Part shown: positions 7,900-15,431 of the stretch, piece by piece
How the letters are laid out: every line of letters begins with the position of its first letter
Numbering within the stretch: the stretch's first letter is position 1
Assembly: GCA_903839875.1 (NCBI GenBank)
Contig: CAIMDZ010000116.1
Location: 1-34,300 of the forward strand
Length of the DNA: 34,300 nt
Direction of reading: 5' to 3'
DNA from: an uncultured Bacteroidota bacterium
GTDB taxonomy: Bacteria > Bacteroidota > Bacteroidia > Chitinophagales > Chitinophagaceae
Position numbers and translations under genes: made by a program
Notes under the pieces: model-generated
What the model saw: only the letters and a program-made list of their open reading frames with translations
Told to the model about the DNA's origin: nothing
Databases searched by the model: none

Positions 7900-7990
7900 T
7901 TGATGCGGCAAACAAGCTGAAAGAAAGAATGACAAGGAAATGGAATAGGGCTGCAATCGCGGCCTTATTTATTACCTTTATAACAGGAAT

Positions 7991-8425
7991 ATGAAACCAT
8001 TTACTTTTTTTCTTGCAGGTTTACTTTTGTTATCATTATCAGGCAATAGTCAAGCTAAATATTCAAAATCAAAAAGCAAAAATGATTCTGAAGAAAAATC
8101 TATTGAAATTATAAGGAAAATTTTTAAAGACTTTATACAGTACTATGATGGTATTGATTCTCATGTAAACAAAGAAGCAGTAAAAAAAGCTTTAAAATCG
8201 CTTCCGGATACTATCAATAAAAATGATTTGCCATTGTTAATAAATGTTTGGATGTATTATGACGCCACGGATTTTCCAACAAGAGAGTTAATAATGCCTA
8301 TTTTTATTAAGAATAAAAAGATAAGTTTAGTTGCAATGAAGTTGGGAATCAAAAGATTCCGCACCATATTCGGAATTGATAGAGTTAGAAAAAGATTTAG
8401 AACTAACTGGGGGCAAGTCATTTGA
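7991..8425 (+). CDS. Small secreted protein, probably frameshifted near 8342
   Basis: The 144-residue frame has a signal peptide (hydrophobic residues 5-17, cleavage near NSQA) and a helical body. Residues about 88-101 (MYYDATDFPTREL) look conserved in character. From residue 118 the frame turns into a basic, non-protein-like tail (KRFRTIFG, RKRFRTNW). Shifting by one base at 8342-8343 instead reads WESKDSAPYSELIELEK and continues to TAA at 8442-8444, which fits the body far better. A one-base insertion (AAGTTGG for AAGTGG) would explain it. Either a recent pseudogene or a sequencing error. The intact protein would be about 150 residues. The region is AT-richer than its neighbours. Confidence 0.6.
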   Translation: MKPFTFFLAGLLLLSLSGNSQAKYSKSKSKNDSEEKSIEIIRKIFKDFIQYYDGIDSHVNKEAVKKALKSLPDTINKNDLPLLINVWMYYDATDFPTRELIMPIFIKNKKISLVAMKLGIKRFRTIFGIDRVRKRFRTNWGQVI

Positions 8426-8536
8426 ATTTCAGCATTTACAATAAAACCTACCAAGCAATCAAACTGAGACACTACCAATGGTTTGGGCAACCGGAGACAA
8501 TCGGCATTTTACATGAAACCGGCAGATTGCTTTATA

Positions 8537-9307
8537 TTAACCAAATCTGTGCGCCTTTTTATAACCAGCCTGGTAAGAAATACCGCCGTTAATTAATCCT
8601 TTATATCCAAAACCGAGTTCCACAAATCCGCCGAGGGCTCTGCCAAACCTTATACCGGCAAGCGTTAACTGCCCATTGAACTTATACCCGCTGAGCAAAG
8701 ATGTTGTTTTGTCAGCGTAGCTGTCGCGCTCGTTATAATAAGAAACACCTGCAGCGACCCCTTCGTAAGCCTGGAAAGAATTTTTGCTGAACAAAACCCA
8801 TGTGAGCTCCGCAGCCACGGTTACCGTTGTTGTTTTGAAATCATATAAAGGTCCTTTACCCGGTTGAGTTCCCGGGACGAGGCAATTACAGGTATCTGTT
8901 CCTGAGGTGGTCTGTGTGCCTGCAGAAAAACCTATCGCAACACCATTGGTAATAAAATAGCGGTAGGAACCGAAATAATTGGGTGTGGCTGAGACGACAT
9001 TTTTATCGAGTAGCTGCCATGCTGATTCCGCACCGGCTCCTGCCGCAATTTCATGCGTTCCGCGCAACGGATCACTGAGCCTGGCGCCATAACCTAAGGC
9101 AGAACCGGACGAATATCCCCGATTGTATGAAGAATGGCGCTCGTGACTATGGTAGTGGTAGTGCGAATGGCCGTGTGAGGAAAAATGAACATGGCTGTGT
9201 GATGATGAATGGTGCACATGGCTGCCGGTATGGTGGCATTGAGCAAAAGAGGATGTGCGCGATATCAAAATAATAAATAGCAGCGCGATAGATGTCAGTT
9301 TGTGCAT
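8537..9307 (-). CDS. Secreted protein with His-rich N terminus, function unknown
   Basis: The 256-residue product has a signal peptide (cleavage near SSFAQ, residues 19-23). A striking His/Ser segment follows (about residues 24-62, some 18 histidines including HSHYHYHSHERH). The remaining C-terminal domain, with alternating hydrophobic and glycine-rich stretches ending in HRFG, resembles a small outer-membrane beta-barrel or porin-like protein. The His-rich part would face the periplasm or exterior and could bind zinc, copper or nickel; this is inference from composition. It diverges from the PAP2 gene across a 430-bp gap. Confidence 0.7.
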   Translation of the reverse strand: MHKLTSIALLFIILISRTSSFAQCHHTGSHVHHSSSHSHVHFSSHGHSHYHYHSHERHSSYNRGYSSGSALGYGARLSDPLRGTHEIAAGAGAESAWQLLDKNVVSATPNYFGSYRYFITNGVAIGFSAGTQTTSGTDTCNCLVPGTQPGKGPLYDFKTTTVTVAAELTWVLFSKNSFQAYEGVAAGVSYYNERDSYADKTTSLLSGYKFNGQLTLAGIRFGRALGGFVELGFGYKGLINGGISYQAGYKKAHRFG

Positions 9308-9657
9308 GTCCGGTATTTTTCAAGTGGGTGTTGATAATGTATAACCTGTAATATCACAATTCATCAGACAGCGTACCAGGAATAATGTTTAATTCAGCGG
9401 ATGCCAAAAATTTGTTAAACGTAACTTTACGTGTATAAATAAAAGGAAAGGGAATCAGCTATTCAGGGGAATTAATACCGATACTCAATATAAATTAGTT
9501 TGACCTCGTTTACCTATAAACCCCAAATCTAAAGGGAGGTGCCACGTCATTCGCGAATTATTAGTAGTATTTCGATTTACGAATAATTCTTCAAAATAGG
9601 TCAACGGATCAGAAGTTGCTAAGTTAACTGAAGCAAAAGTATCTATTGCATTTCAGA
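9308..9657. other. Gene-free intergenic stretch
   Basis: No ORF with coding character and no full promoter is visible. It contains the repeat-like segment CCCCAAATCTAAAGGGAGG (9520-9538) and an 8-bp inverted repeat GAATTATT / AATAATTC (about 9555-9590). It leads into a terminator with no gene before it. Confidence 0.4.
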
Positions 9658-9693
9658 AGAGGTTGCCCCAAATGTTGTGGCAACCTCTTTTTA
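9658..9693 (+). terminator. Orphan rho-independent terminator
   Basis: A perfect 10-bp stem AGAGGTTGCC / GGCAACCTCT with an 11-nt loop, followed by TTTTT. No + strand gene lies upstream. It may end a small RNA, or act as an attenuator 43 nt before the PAP2 start. Confidence 0.8.
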
Positions 9694-9735
9694 TTGGCAC
9701 TATTTTATAATTGAACATATTAATACAAGTGCCAA

Positions 9736-10452
9736 ATGAGAATTATCAATACAGAACAAAAGGAAAAAAGTATACTGAAAGCAGTATTCCGGTTGTTTTC
9801 ATTGAAGGTGATCATCAGCAGTGTTTTATTTGTTGGCTCACTGCTTGTTTTCGCGGTAATAGCAAATGAGGCAGTTTATGAGAATGAAGCGGCTTTTGAT
9901 AAAAGGGTCTTTTATTATTTCTCCACCTTTTCTACCCCATCATTGATAGCGGTGATGAAGGTTTTTACCTTTTTCGGGTCCGGCAATTTCCTGTTACCTG
10001 CTTATATTGTTTTGATTGGTTATTTTTTCATTCAGAGGAATTACAGATACGGCCTGCATATAGCAATTGTGGCTTTGAGCAGTACTGGTATGATGCTGCT
10101 GATAAAACAAATAACCCACCGTCACAGGCCGGAATTGCCGATAATACAGGGCATCACGAACTATAGTTTCCCGAGCGGTCATGCACTTTCGGCATTTATT
10201 TTCTGCGGGATCTTTATTTATATTGCATGGAACGCAGCCATCAGCTCTTCTCTTAAATGGCTATTTACGATCTTGCTGTTATTTCTTGCCGTCACGGTTG
10301 GCGTCAGCAGGATCGTGCTTAAGGTACACTATCCAACTGACGTGATCGCGTCATTTTGCCTTGGTATAGTGTGGGCAACACTGTCGTTATGGGTTATGCG
10401 CGGGATAAGCAGGAAAAACGGAGCGCAGGCTGTTCCGGGCGCTGGTCAGTGA
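9736..10452 (+). CDS. PAP2-family membrane phosphatase
   Basis: The 238-residue product carries the three PAP2 phosphatase motifs: KQITHRHRP (about 130-138), FPSGH (about 151-155) and SRIVLKVHYPTD (about 194-205), which supply the catalytic histidines and phosphate-binding Lys/Arg. About six hydrophobic helices place the active site at the outer face of the inner membrane. Family substrates are lipid phosphates such as phosphatidic acid, phosphatidylglycerophosphate or undecaprenyl pyrophosphate; sequence alone does not choose between them. It converges on and overlaps by 7 bp the gene at 10446-11501. Confidence 0.9.
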   Translation: MRIINTEQKEKSILKAVFRLFSLKVIISSVLFVGSLLVFAVIANEAVYENEAAFDKRVFYYFSTFSTPSLIAVMKVFTFFGSGNFLLPAYIVLIGYFFIQRNYRYGLHIAIVALSSTGMMLLIKQITHRHRPELPIIQGITNYSFPSGHALSAFIFCGIFIYIAWNAAISSSLKWLFTILLLFLAVTVGVSRIVLKVHYPTDVIASFCLGIVWATLSLWVMRGISRKNGAQAVPGAGQ

Positions 10453-11501
10453 TCTGCTGCCGGGTATTTAAGCAAGACAATTTTCCCGCCTGCACCGGCA
10501 AGAATCACCAGGTTGCCCTTACGGCTTTTGCGAACCACGTGCAGGCCTTTTTCCTCCGATAACGGTTGCCATGTTTCACCTCCATCATAAGTTATGTCGG
10601 TGCCTGAAGGGCCGGTGGCAACAACAGCATTTTTTCCGATGGCCTCAACACATTCGCGGTAACCTCTTGTTGGAACTTTCGGCACACGCCAGTCCTTGTC
10701 ACCATGTTTCTTGTAAAACACATGATCGGTCTTCAATGAATCCTGCTTATAATCACCACCCACAATAATGACGTGATAGTAATTGTCAATAGATGCAAAT
10801 GAGAAAATACCTGCACTGTTCCTGCCATGCATCATTGGTGTTTCTATGTTGTGCCAAGTGACGCCGGTATCTAACGACGACCACAGGCGAGCAGCCGTGC
10901 CCCCGGTAGCTATGGTGACAACTCCAGGTTCAATGCACCTGATCGCGGTTCCGCTTGCAGCAAATGAAGATTCGCCAGCTTCAAATAAAGGGTCTCCTTC
11001 CAGCTCCTCGCCGGGGTGTGGCTCCGGTATTCCCCGCCAGCTATCTCCGCCGTCTTTGGTATTCAGCACCAACATCCTTCCCTTTATCGGATCTCCAAAA
11101 ATTGTTCCCCTTTTATTATCCCAGAAATCAACTCCATCAAAGAAAGCTGCAGTGTCATTATTCCTGTAAACTTCCTTCCAGTTAAGCCCGCCATCGGTAG
11201 TACGCAGAATATACGCCGGCGACCCGGCGTTTGCGATAACTGCAGTTTTACTATTGAAGGCGTAGATCGAACGAAAATCCAATTTTTCAAATCCTTTCAC
11301 CTGCGAGAATGTCCAGGCTTTACCGCCATTCTTACTTTTGCCTACCCAGCCTTTTGTGCCGCTCACCCAGGCAACGTTGTCGTCAACTACAGACAGTCCG
11401 CGGAATGAGGCATCGGTTTGCGGAGGGATGTTTACCCAGCTTATTTTCTGGCTAAGCGCCTGTTGGCTTAAGGCAAGCAGCAGGATCAGTAAGTACTTCA
11501 T
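10446..11501 (-). CDS. Ycf48/BNR-repeat beta-propeller secreted protein
   Basis: The ATG at 11501 starts a clean signal peptide (MKYLLILLLALSQQALSQ); a start six codons earlier is unlikely. The roughly 350-residue product contains repeated propeller blades with the Asp-box-like signature, for example SKNGGKAW (about 60-67), TTDGGLNW, TKDGGDSW, SLDTGVTW and YDGGETW. This fits the Ycf48/photosystem II stability factor-like and BNR-repeat families. Cyanobacterial Ycf48 assists PSII assembly, but Bacteroidota homologues are nonphotosynthetic and mostly of unknown role, perhaps glycan binding or a secreted scaffold. No C-terminal sorting domain is seen. Confidence 0.8.
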   Translation of the reverse strand: MKYLLILLLALSQQALSQKISWVNIPPQTDASFRGLSVVDDNVAWVSGTKGWVGKSKNGGKAWTFSQVKGFEKLDFRSIYAFNSKTAVIANAGSPAYILRTTDGGLNWKEVYRNNDTAAFFDGVDFWDNKRGTIFGDPIKGRMLVLNTKDGGDSWRGIPEPHPGEELEGDPLFEAGESSFAASGTAIRCIEPGVVTIATGGTAARLWSSLDTGVTWHNIETPMMHGRNSAGIFSFASIDNYYHVIIVGGDYKQDSLKTDHVFYKKHGDKDWRVPKVPTRGYRECVEAIGKNAVVATGPSGTDITYDGGETWQPLSEEKGLHVVRKSRKGNLVILAGAGGKIVLLKYPAADH

Positions 11502-11538
11502 AAGCAGGCCGGGCGTCATTGGTATAAATTTAGTTATT

Positions 11539-11546
11539 TATTTTTG
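11539..11546 (+). promoter_or_regulatory. Possible -7 element for the cytochrome c gene
   Basis: TATTTTTG fits TAnnTTTG, 32 nt before the ATG at 11579. The surrounding AT-richness lowers its specificity. Confidence 0.3.
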
Positions 11547-11578
11547 TATTATTTTTACCTTCCAAAATTTTCTGAATT

Positions 11579-11995
11579 ATGAAAAATGCCAGCGTAGTGG
11601 TGGCAAGCTTACTTGTTTGTTTATTCAGTTCCTGCGGATCAGACCAGGGTACCACCGGCGCACCCGCAAAGCCTAAGGTTGCAACGGGTGAGGATATTTA
11701 CAAAAAAACCTGCATTGCCTGCCACCAGGCAAATGGTGAAGGGCTGCCAAACACTTTCCCGCCACTTGCAAAATCAGATTACCTGGCTAAGAAAGAAAAT
11801 GCGATACACCAGGTACTTAAAGGCAGTTCGGGAGAAATAGTTGTGAACGGCAAAAAATTCAACAGTACAATGCCGCCACAGACTCTTTCAGATGAAGAAA
11901 TTGCAACTGTACTGACTTATGTTTACAGTAGTTTCGGGAACACCGGAGGAACAGTTACCACTGATGAAGTAAAACAGGTACGCGGTAAACTATAA
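11579..11995 (+). CDS. Class I cytochrome c lipoprotein
   Basis: The 138-residue product has a lipoprotein signal with lipobox LFSSC (cysteine 19), a short Pro/Ala/Lys linker, and one heme c site CIACH (45-49). The likely distal ligand is Met98 in STMPP. The spacing is that of a small monoheme electron carrier, here tethered to the membrane in the periplasm. Similar domains serve terminal oxidases or dehydrogenases of Bacteroidota. No partner oxidase is in the window, so the redox partner is unknown. Possibly functionally related to the adjacent Ycf48-like protein, but they are divergent. Confidence 0.9.
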   Translation: MKNASVVVASLLVCLFSSCGSDQGTTGAPAKPKVATGEDIYKKTCIACHQANGEGLPNTFPPLAKSDYLAKKENAIHQVLKGSSGEIVVNGKKFNSTMPPQTLSDEEIATVLTYVYSSFGNTGGTVTTDEVKQVRGKL

Positions 11996-12057
11996 TTGAG
12001 ACTGTATCATAGTACCGGTACATAGAAATTCAACGTAAGGCAAAAAGCAGGTTCATG

Positions 12058-12501
12058 CTATTGCTGCTTACCTAATGCTTGTTTACCAAAGGCAATCAGT
12101 TCATTGGCCGACAGGTATCCCGTTTGCAGATGAATGAGCTTACCATTGCTGTTCAAAACGATCAATGAGGGGTAGCCGGTAATTTTGAATTTATTGGCCA
12201 GCATTTCTCCTTCGCCGGCTTCGCCATTGAAAGAAAGGTTTATAAAGTTTGCATTAAAATAAGTTCCAGCATCCTTATCAGAGAAAGTCTTCTTTTTCAG
12301 CATTTTGCAGGGTCCGCACCAGGTTGCATAAATATCCATGAAGATGGGCTTATTTTCTGCTTTGGCTTTAATCAGGGCTTCCTGCCAGGAACCTTCAAAA
12401 AATTGTATGCCGTCTTTACTGTTTCCGGGAGTCCATGAAATAATGGTATAAATAAACAGTGATACAAGCAGAATGGAAAAGAAAAAATAAAAGCGTTTCA
12501 T
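12058..12501 (-). CDS. Membrane-anchored thioredoxin-like protein
   Basis: The 147-residue product has an N-terminal hydrophobic anchor or uncleaved signal (about 4-22), followed by a thioredoxin fold with active site WCGPC (about 62-66) inside IFMDIYATWCGPCKMLKKKTF. The cis-proline comes later in ITGYPSLIVL. The pattern matches DsbD-gamma/thiol-disulfide proteins acting in the periplasm, for example reducing apocytochrome c or keeping secreted thiols reduced. It lies head-to-head at its 3' end with the cytochrome c gene, which is suggestive but not proof of a link. Confidence 0.85.
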   Translation of the reverse strand: MKRFYFFFSILLVSLFIYTIISWTPGNSKDGIQFFEGSWQEALIKAKAENKPIFMDIYATWCGPCKMLKKKTFSDKDAGTYFNANFINLSFNGEAGEGEMLANKFKITGYPSLIVLNSNGKLIHLQTGYLSANELIAFGKQALGKQQ

Positions 12502-12577
12502 TGCCAGGTATTTTGCAGGTATGTAAGTAAGCGATCCTTACATAAAATTAGGAAGAATCCGTGAATAAAAATCAAAG

Positions 12578-13228
12578 TTATAAAGGCGGCTGGATAATTT
12601 TATGGTCGTAAGCATATTTGATAACGCCTATCAGCGTGTTTTTGCCCAGTTTTCTGAAAATATTTTTGCGGTGGGTTTCCACAGTTCTTTCGCTGATAAA
12701 CAATTTGGCAGCTATTTCTTTATTGCCCAGTTCTTTTTCCATCAGGGAAATTATTTCTACTTCTCTTTGGGTAAGCACCGCTTGGGGTGGCCTGGGTGCT
12801 TTGTACTTATCCAGTTCTGTAAGCACCGATTCACTAAAATAGATTCCTCCGCGTGCTATTTTGTGAATGGCCGTTAACAGCTCATCGCTGCTCACATTTT
12901 TCAGCACATACCCCGAAATATCGGCGTCATTGATCATTTCATTAACCAGATCAGCCTGGCCACTCATACTTAAAGCAAGTATCTTAATGGATGGGAACTT
13001 CTTTTTGACCAGTTTGGCCAGTTCATTTCCATTCATTTCGGGCATTACGATGTCGGTAAGCAACACATCTACATCCATATGTTCCAGTTGCTCCAGCAGC
13101 GTATTGGACGAAGTTGTGGTAAGTACTATTTTAATTCCGGGGTCAGTTTCCACCATGGCCTTTATGCCATCAATAACTATTGGATGGTCATCAATAATTG
13201 CCAGCCTTGCAGGTTTGGTACCCAGCAT
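12578..13228 (-). CDS. NarL/LuxR-family response regulator
   Basis: The 216-residue product has an N-terminal receiver domain (about 8-125) with acidic residues DD at 13-14, the phospho-acceptor Asp59 (LLTDIVMPEMNG) and a conserved lysine in YVLKNVSS. The C-terminal LuxR-type helix-turn-helix (about 150-210) contains LTQREVEIISLM, NKEIAAKLFISERTVETHRKNIFRKL. It is a phosphorylation-controlled DNA-binding transcription factor. No histidine kinase is adjacent (orphan). Transcribed in the same direction as the thioredoxin gene downstream, with a 76-nt gap. Confidence 0.95.
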   Translation of the reverse strand: MLGTKPARLAIIDDHPIVIDGIKAMVETDPGIKIVLTTTSSNTLLEQLEHMDVDVLLTDIVMPEMNGNELAKLVKKKFPSIKILALSMSGQADLVNEMINDADISGYVLKNVSSDELLTAIHKIARGGIYFSESVLTELDKYKAPRPPQAVLTQREVEIISLMEKELGNKEIAAKLFISERTVETHRKNIFRKLGKNTLIGVIKYAYDHKIIQPPL

Positions 13229-13281
13229 ATTTCACAAGGTACGAAAAAAGATTGCTAAGAGAAAACGGGTTTGCCAATAGT

Positions 13282-14028
13282 TTAATAAACGTGCTGACCT
13301 CCATTAATACTCATATTTGCACCGGTGATAAAATTAGCATGCTCTGAAGCAAGAAAAGAAACAAGATAGGCTACCTCCTCGGTACCGCCAAGACGGCCCA
13401 TTGGTATCTGAGCAATGATCTGGTTACGTATCTCCTCTTTTACTGCCATTACCATATCTGTGCCTATGTAACCCGGAGAAATAGTGTTCACGGTAATGCC
13501 CTTATTAGCCACTTCCATTGCCAGTGTTTTAGTAAAACCATGCATCCCTGCTTTAGCCGCTGAATAGTTTGCCTGCCCGAACTGGCCACGCTGGCCGTTT
13601 ACGGAAGAAATATTTATGATCCGGCCAAACCCTTTATCTATCATCGGGTTTATTACGTGGCGGGTGCAATTAAAAACGCTGTCGAGATTGGTAGCCATTA
13701 CCGCACGCCAGTTTTCATAACTCATTTTGCGGAAAGCGCCGTCCTTTGTGATGCCTGCATTATTTACCAGCACGTCCACAGGCCCAATTTCATTGGTTAT
13801 TTTTTCGATCATTATACCGCAGGAGTCAAAGTCCGCGACATCGGCATAATACATTTTGATGTCGTGACCTTCATTGTGCTGTTTCTCCTGCCATTCTTTT
13901 GCTTTTTCTTCATTACGGTAGTTGGCTACCACTATGTATCCGTCATCATATAATTTCCGGCACATTGCAGTGCCTAAGCCGCCCGTAGCGCCGGTAACCA
14001 AAACAACTCTTTTTTCTGATATTTTCAT
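13282..14028 (-). CDS. phaB: Acetoacetyl-CoA / 3-oxoacyl reductase (SDR family)
   Basis: The 248-residue short-chain dehydrogenase has the nucleotide-binding TGATGGLG (12-19), NNAG (89-92) and the catalytic Ser141/142, Tyr155, Lys159. The segments FRKMSYENWRAVMATNLDSVFN and QRGQFGQANYSAAKAG are typical of PhaB, the NADPH acetoacetyl-CoA reductase of polyhydroxybutyrate synthesis, more than of FabG. No phaA or phaC is in the window, so a role in PHB is inference and FabG-like activity remains possible. Confidence 0.85.
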   Translation of the reverse strand: MKISEKRVVLVTGATGGLGTAMCRKLYDDGYIVVANYRNEEKAKEWQEKQHNEGHDIKMYYADVADFDSCGIMIEKITNEIGPVDVLVNNAGITKDGAFRKMSYENWRAVMATNLDSVFNCTRHVINPMIDKGFGRIINISSVNGQRGQFGQANYSAAKAGMHGFTKTLAMEVANKGITVNTISPGYIGTDMVMAVKEEIRNQIIAQIPMGRLGGTEEVAYLVSFLASEHANFITGANMSINGGQHVY

Positions 14029-14045
14029 AAATGAATTTTAAAATT

Positions 14046-14076
14046 GAAAGATAGGCTAAAATTATATAAAGTCAAC
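14046..14076 (-). promoter_or_regulatory. Probable promoter of phaB
   Basis: On the - strand, GTTG (14076-14073) is followed after 19 nt by TATCTTTC (14053-14046), one mismatch from TAnnTTTG. It lies 17 nt before the ATG. Confidence 0.4.
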
Positions 14077-14583
14077 CCTGAAAGGAATTTTTCTTCAAAT
14101 CATAATCCCGGTAATTATACCAAATAAACTTCAATAATGTACCATCATTTAGTGACTTCACTAAAGCTATGGCAATTAGCTCCCGGAGCGACCGTGACCG
14201 CTGTGAGGGAAGGTGGGTACCGGCTCAATTACTAATATTTAGCGCTCACGGGGGTAGCACCATTCATCGTTCGGATTTCTATCCGGCAAGCCAATCAAAG
14301 CCGTCATTTCGCAGTGCAACGGAGCACTAAATCACTGAGACCAATAAAAAAGACATCAATAACGAAGTAAATCTCCTGAAGTTACCTACGAAGCCAGATA
14401 GAAATCCTTCCTCCCCTATGCGGAGCAAACCCACAAAATAAGTGTAAGTAATAATAGGTGTGGTTTACCCGCACAAACTCCAACCCCTTAGTGAGTTTGC
14501 CGAACTAGCCATGAGGCCGAATAGTTGCCAACAGCCATTGCCCTCCGATAAAAATCGGGACAGACTATTTTCATATTTATCCT
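14077..14583. other. Repeat-rich noncoding stretch
   Basis: No ORF with coding character on either strand. Fragments look like decayed dispersed repeats: GTCATTTCGCAGTG near 14304, GTTTGCCGAACTAGCC near 14494, and a degenerate palindrome TCCGATAAAAATCGGGA (14544-14560) related to TCCCGATAGCTATCGGGA. Confidence 0.4.
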
Positions 14584-14615
14584 GTTGCAATCCATTTGAC
14601 ATTTTCGTATCTTTG
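14584..14615 (+). promoter_or_regulatory. Consensus promoter for the small gene at 14630
   Basis: GTTG (14584-14587), 20 nt, then TATCTTTG (14608-14615), a full match to TTG-N17-23-TAnnTTTG. The ATG follows 14 nt later, so the leader is very short. Confidence 0.65.
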
Positions 14616-14629
14616 TAAAAAAGTAAACA

Positions 14630-14824
14630 ATGGCACTTCAAATAGGACCTACACCTGTTTTAAGCGGCAAAGATTCTGAATTGTTCAACAAGTCATTGAA
14701 GAAGAGTATGAAAAAGAAACTTTCAAAAAAAGAAGTTGAAGAAATGCAGAATCTGGTAAAATCAGTATTGAAAAGGCAACCTTTTCTCTTTAAATGTTAC
14801 ATCCCCCCTGCCCCCCTTCGCTAA
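14630..14824 (+). CDS. Small Lys-rich protein, 3' end altered by a repeat
   Basis: The 64-residue frame opens MALQIGPTPVLSGKDSELFN and continues as a basic amphipathic helix (KKSMKKKLSKKEVEEMQNLVKSVLKRQ). It then ends in PFLFKCYIPPAPLR, encoded by the C-rich repeat beginning near 14803. The original C terminus was probably near residue 50. The MALQI-x-PTP opening recalls small Bacteroidota proteins I associate only loosely with toxin-antitoxin-like loci; that is a weak inference. It has a strong consensus promoter. No intact partner is downstream. Confidence 0.5.
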   Translation: MALQIGPTPVLSGKDSELFNKSLKKSMKKKLSKKEVEEMQNLVKSVLKRQPFLFKCYIPPAPLR

Positions 14825-14856
14825 CGCACAAAGCCAACGTTAAAGGGGGATTACGT
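14803..14856. repeat. C-rich/G-rich inverted repeat
   Basis: ATCCCCCCTGCCCCCCTTCG pairs loosely with AAAGGGGGATTACG across GCTAACGCACAAAGCC. The pattern is a common Bacteroidota noncoding repeat. It supplies the 3' end of the small gene. Confidence 0.5.
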
Positions 14857-14902
14857 CCGAACAAATCATTTAACCAGATCATTTAATTCAGCTTTTCTCT
14901 CC

Positions 14903-15045
14903 TTAAGGAACGATGACAAAATAATTCCTACAATCTGACTTGTTCTTTTCCATTTTTTCGGCGTTGTAATCCCGATAGCTATCGGGATGAAAAAAAGAAA
15001 AATAACTGCGCCATATCGTAGGAATTATTTTGTCAACGTTCCTAA
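14903..15045. repeat. Inverted-repeat element, copy A (143 bp)
   Basis: The left arm (14903-14959) starts TTAAGGAACGATGACAAAAT. The right arm (14989-15045) ends ATTTTGTCAACGTTCCTAA. The outer about 30 nt of the arms are near-perfect inverted repeats and the inner parts diverge. The centre (14960-14988) contains a perfect palindrome. Copy B at 17533-17696 has the same arms (one difference on the left, two on the right) but a different centre. No ORF for a transposase, so it behaves like a MITE or structured-RNA repeat. Confidence 0.85.
14969..14988. repeat. Perfect 20-nt palindrome in the centre of element A
   Basis: ATCCCGATAGCTATCGGGAT. The 18-nt core TCCCGATAGCTATCGGGA recurs exactly at 32291-32308 and 34245-34262. 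Copy B of the host element lacks it. Confidence 0.9.
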
Positions 15046-15358
15046 GTTAGTGACATTACCCTTGGGAAGGGCCGGGGTGAGGTATCCAGGCTTTCCGCGT
15101 CCCGCCAGCGAACTCATAGAGTTTCTATGCGGCATAGACTTCGTAGTAGTCGCTACCACCAAAAAACTCGTAGTCCGCCATAATGCCACCGATACCGCGC
15201 CATTCCGCCAATGGCTCACCAGCCATGGCATCCCGGACATCACCGACCAAGCTGGCAAGGCAATAATAGAAGTCTATACCCACATAATTAACCAGCCACC
15301 CGCAGATGTGCCACACCTGACCGGTGTACACCTATTCAGTAGAAACCCCAGAAAATAA
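14987..15358 (+). CDS. Hypothetical ORF with a repeat-derived N terminus
   Basis: The 123-residue frame begins inside the right arm of element A (residues 1 to about 20, MKKRKITAPYRRNYFVNV) and crosses a second repeat-like segment (LVTLPLGRAGVRYPG). Only then does it gain protein-like character (about 42-123, FVVVATTKKLVVRHN to the C terminus). The body may be the remnant of an older gene, or the frame may be fortuitous in repeats. No family recognised. No promoter seen. Confidence 0.3.
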   Translation: MKKRKITAPYRRNYFVNVPKLVTLPLGRAGVRYPGFPRPASELIEFLCGIDFVVVATTKKLVVRHNATDTAPFRQWLTSHGIPDITDQAGKAIIEVYTHIINQPPADVPHLTGVHLFSRNPRK

Positions 15359-15431
15359 AATTAGCTAAATTTAAAATATTAATACGTAACTATGAACAAC
15401 TACTCCAACTCGCAAACTTTAAACTTTAGAC

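Noticed and set aside
9695..9735. Sigma-54-like site TGGCAC before the PAP2 gene
   Set aside because: TGGCAC is present at 9695, but the -12 GC at the required spacing is TA, so the diagnostic half is missing.
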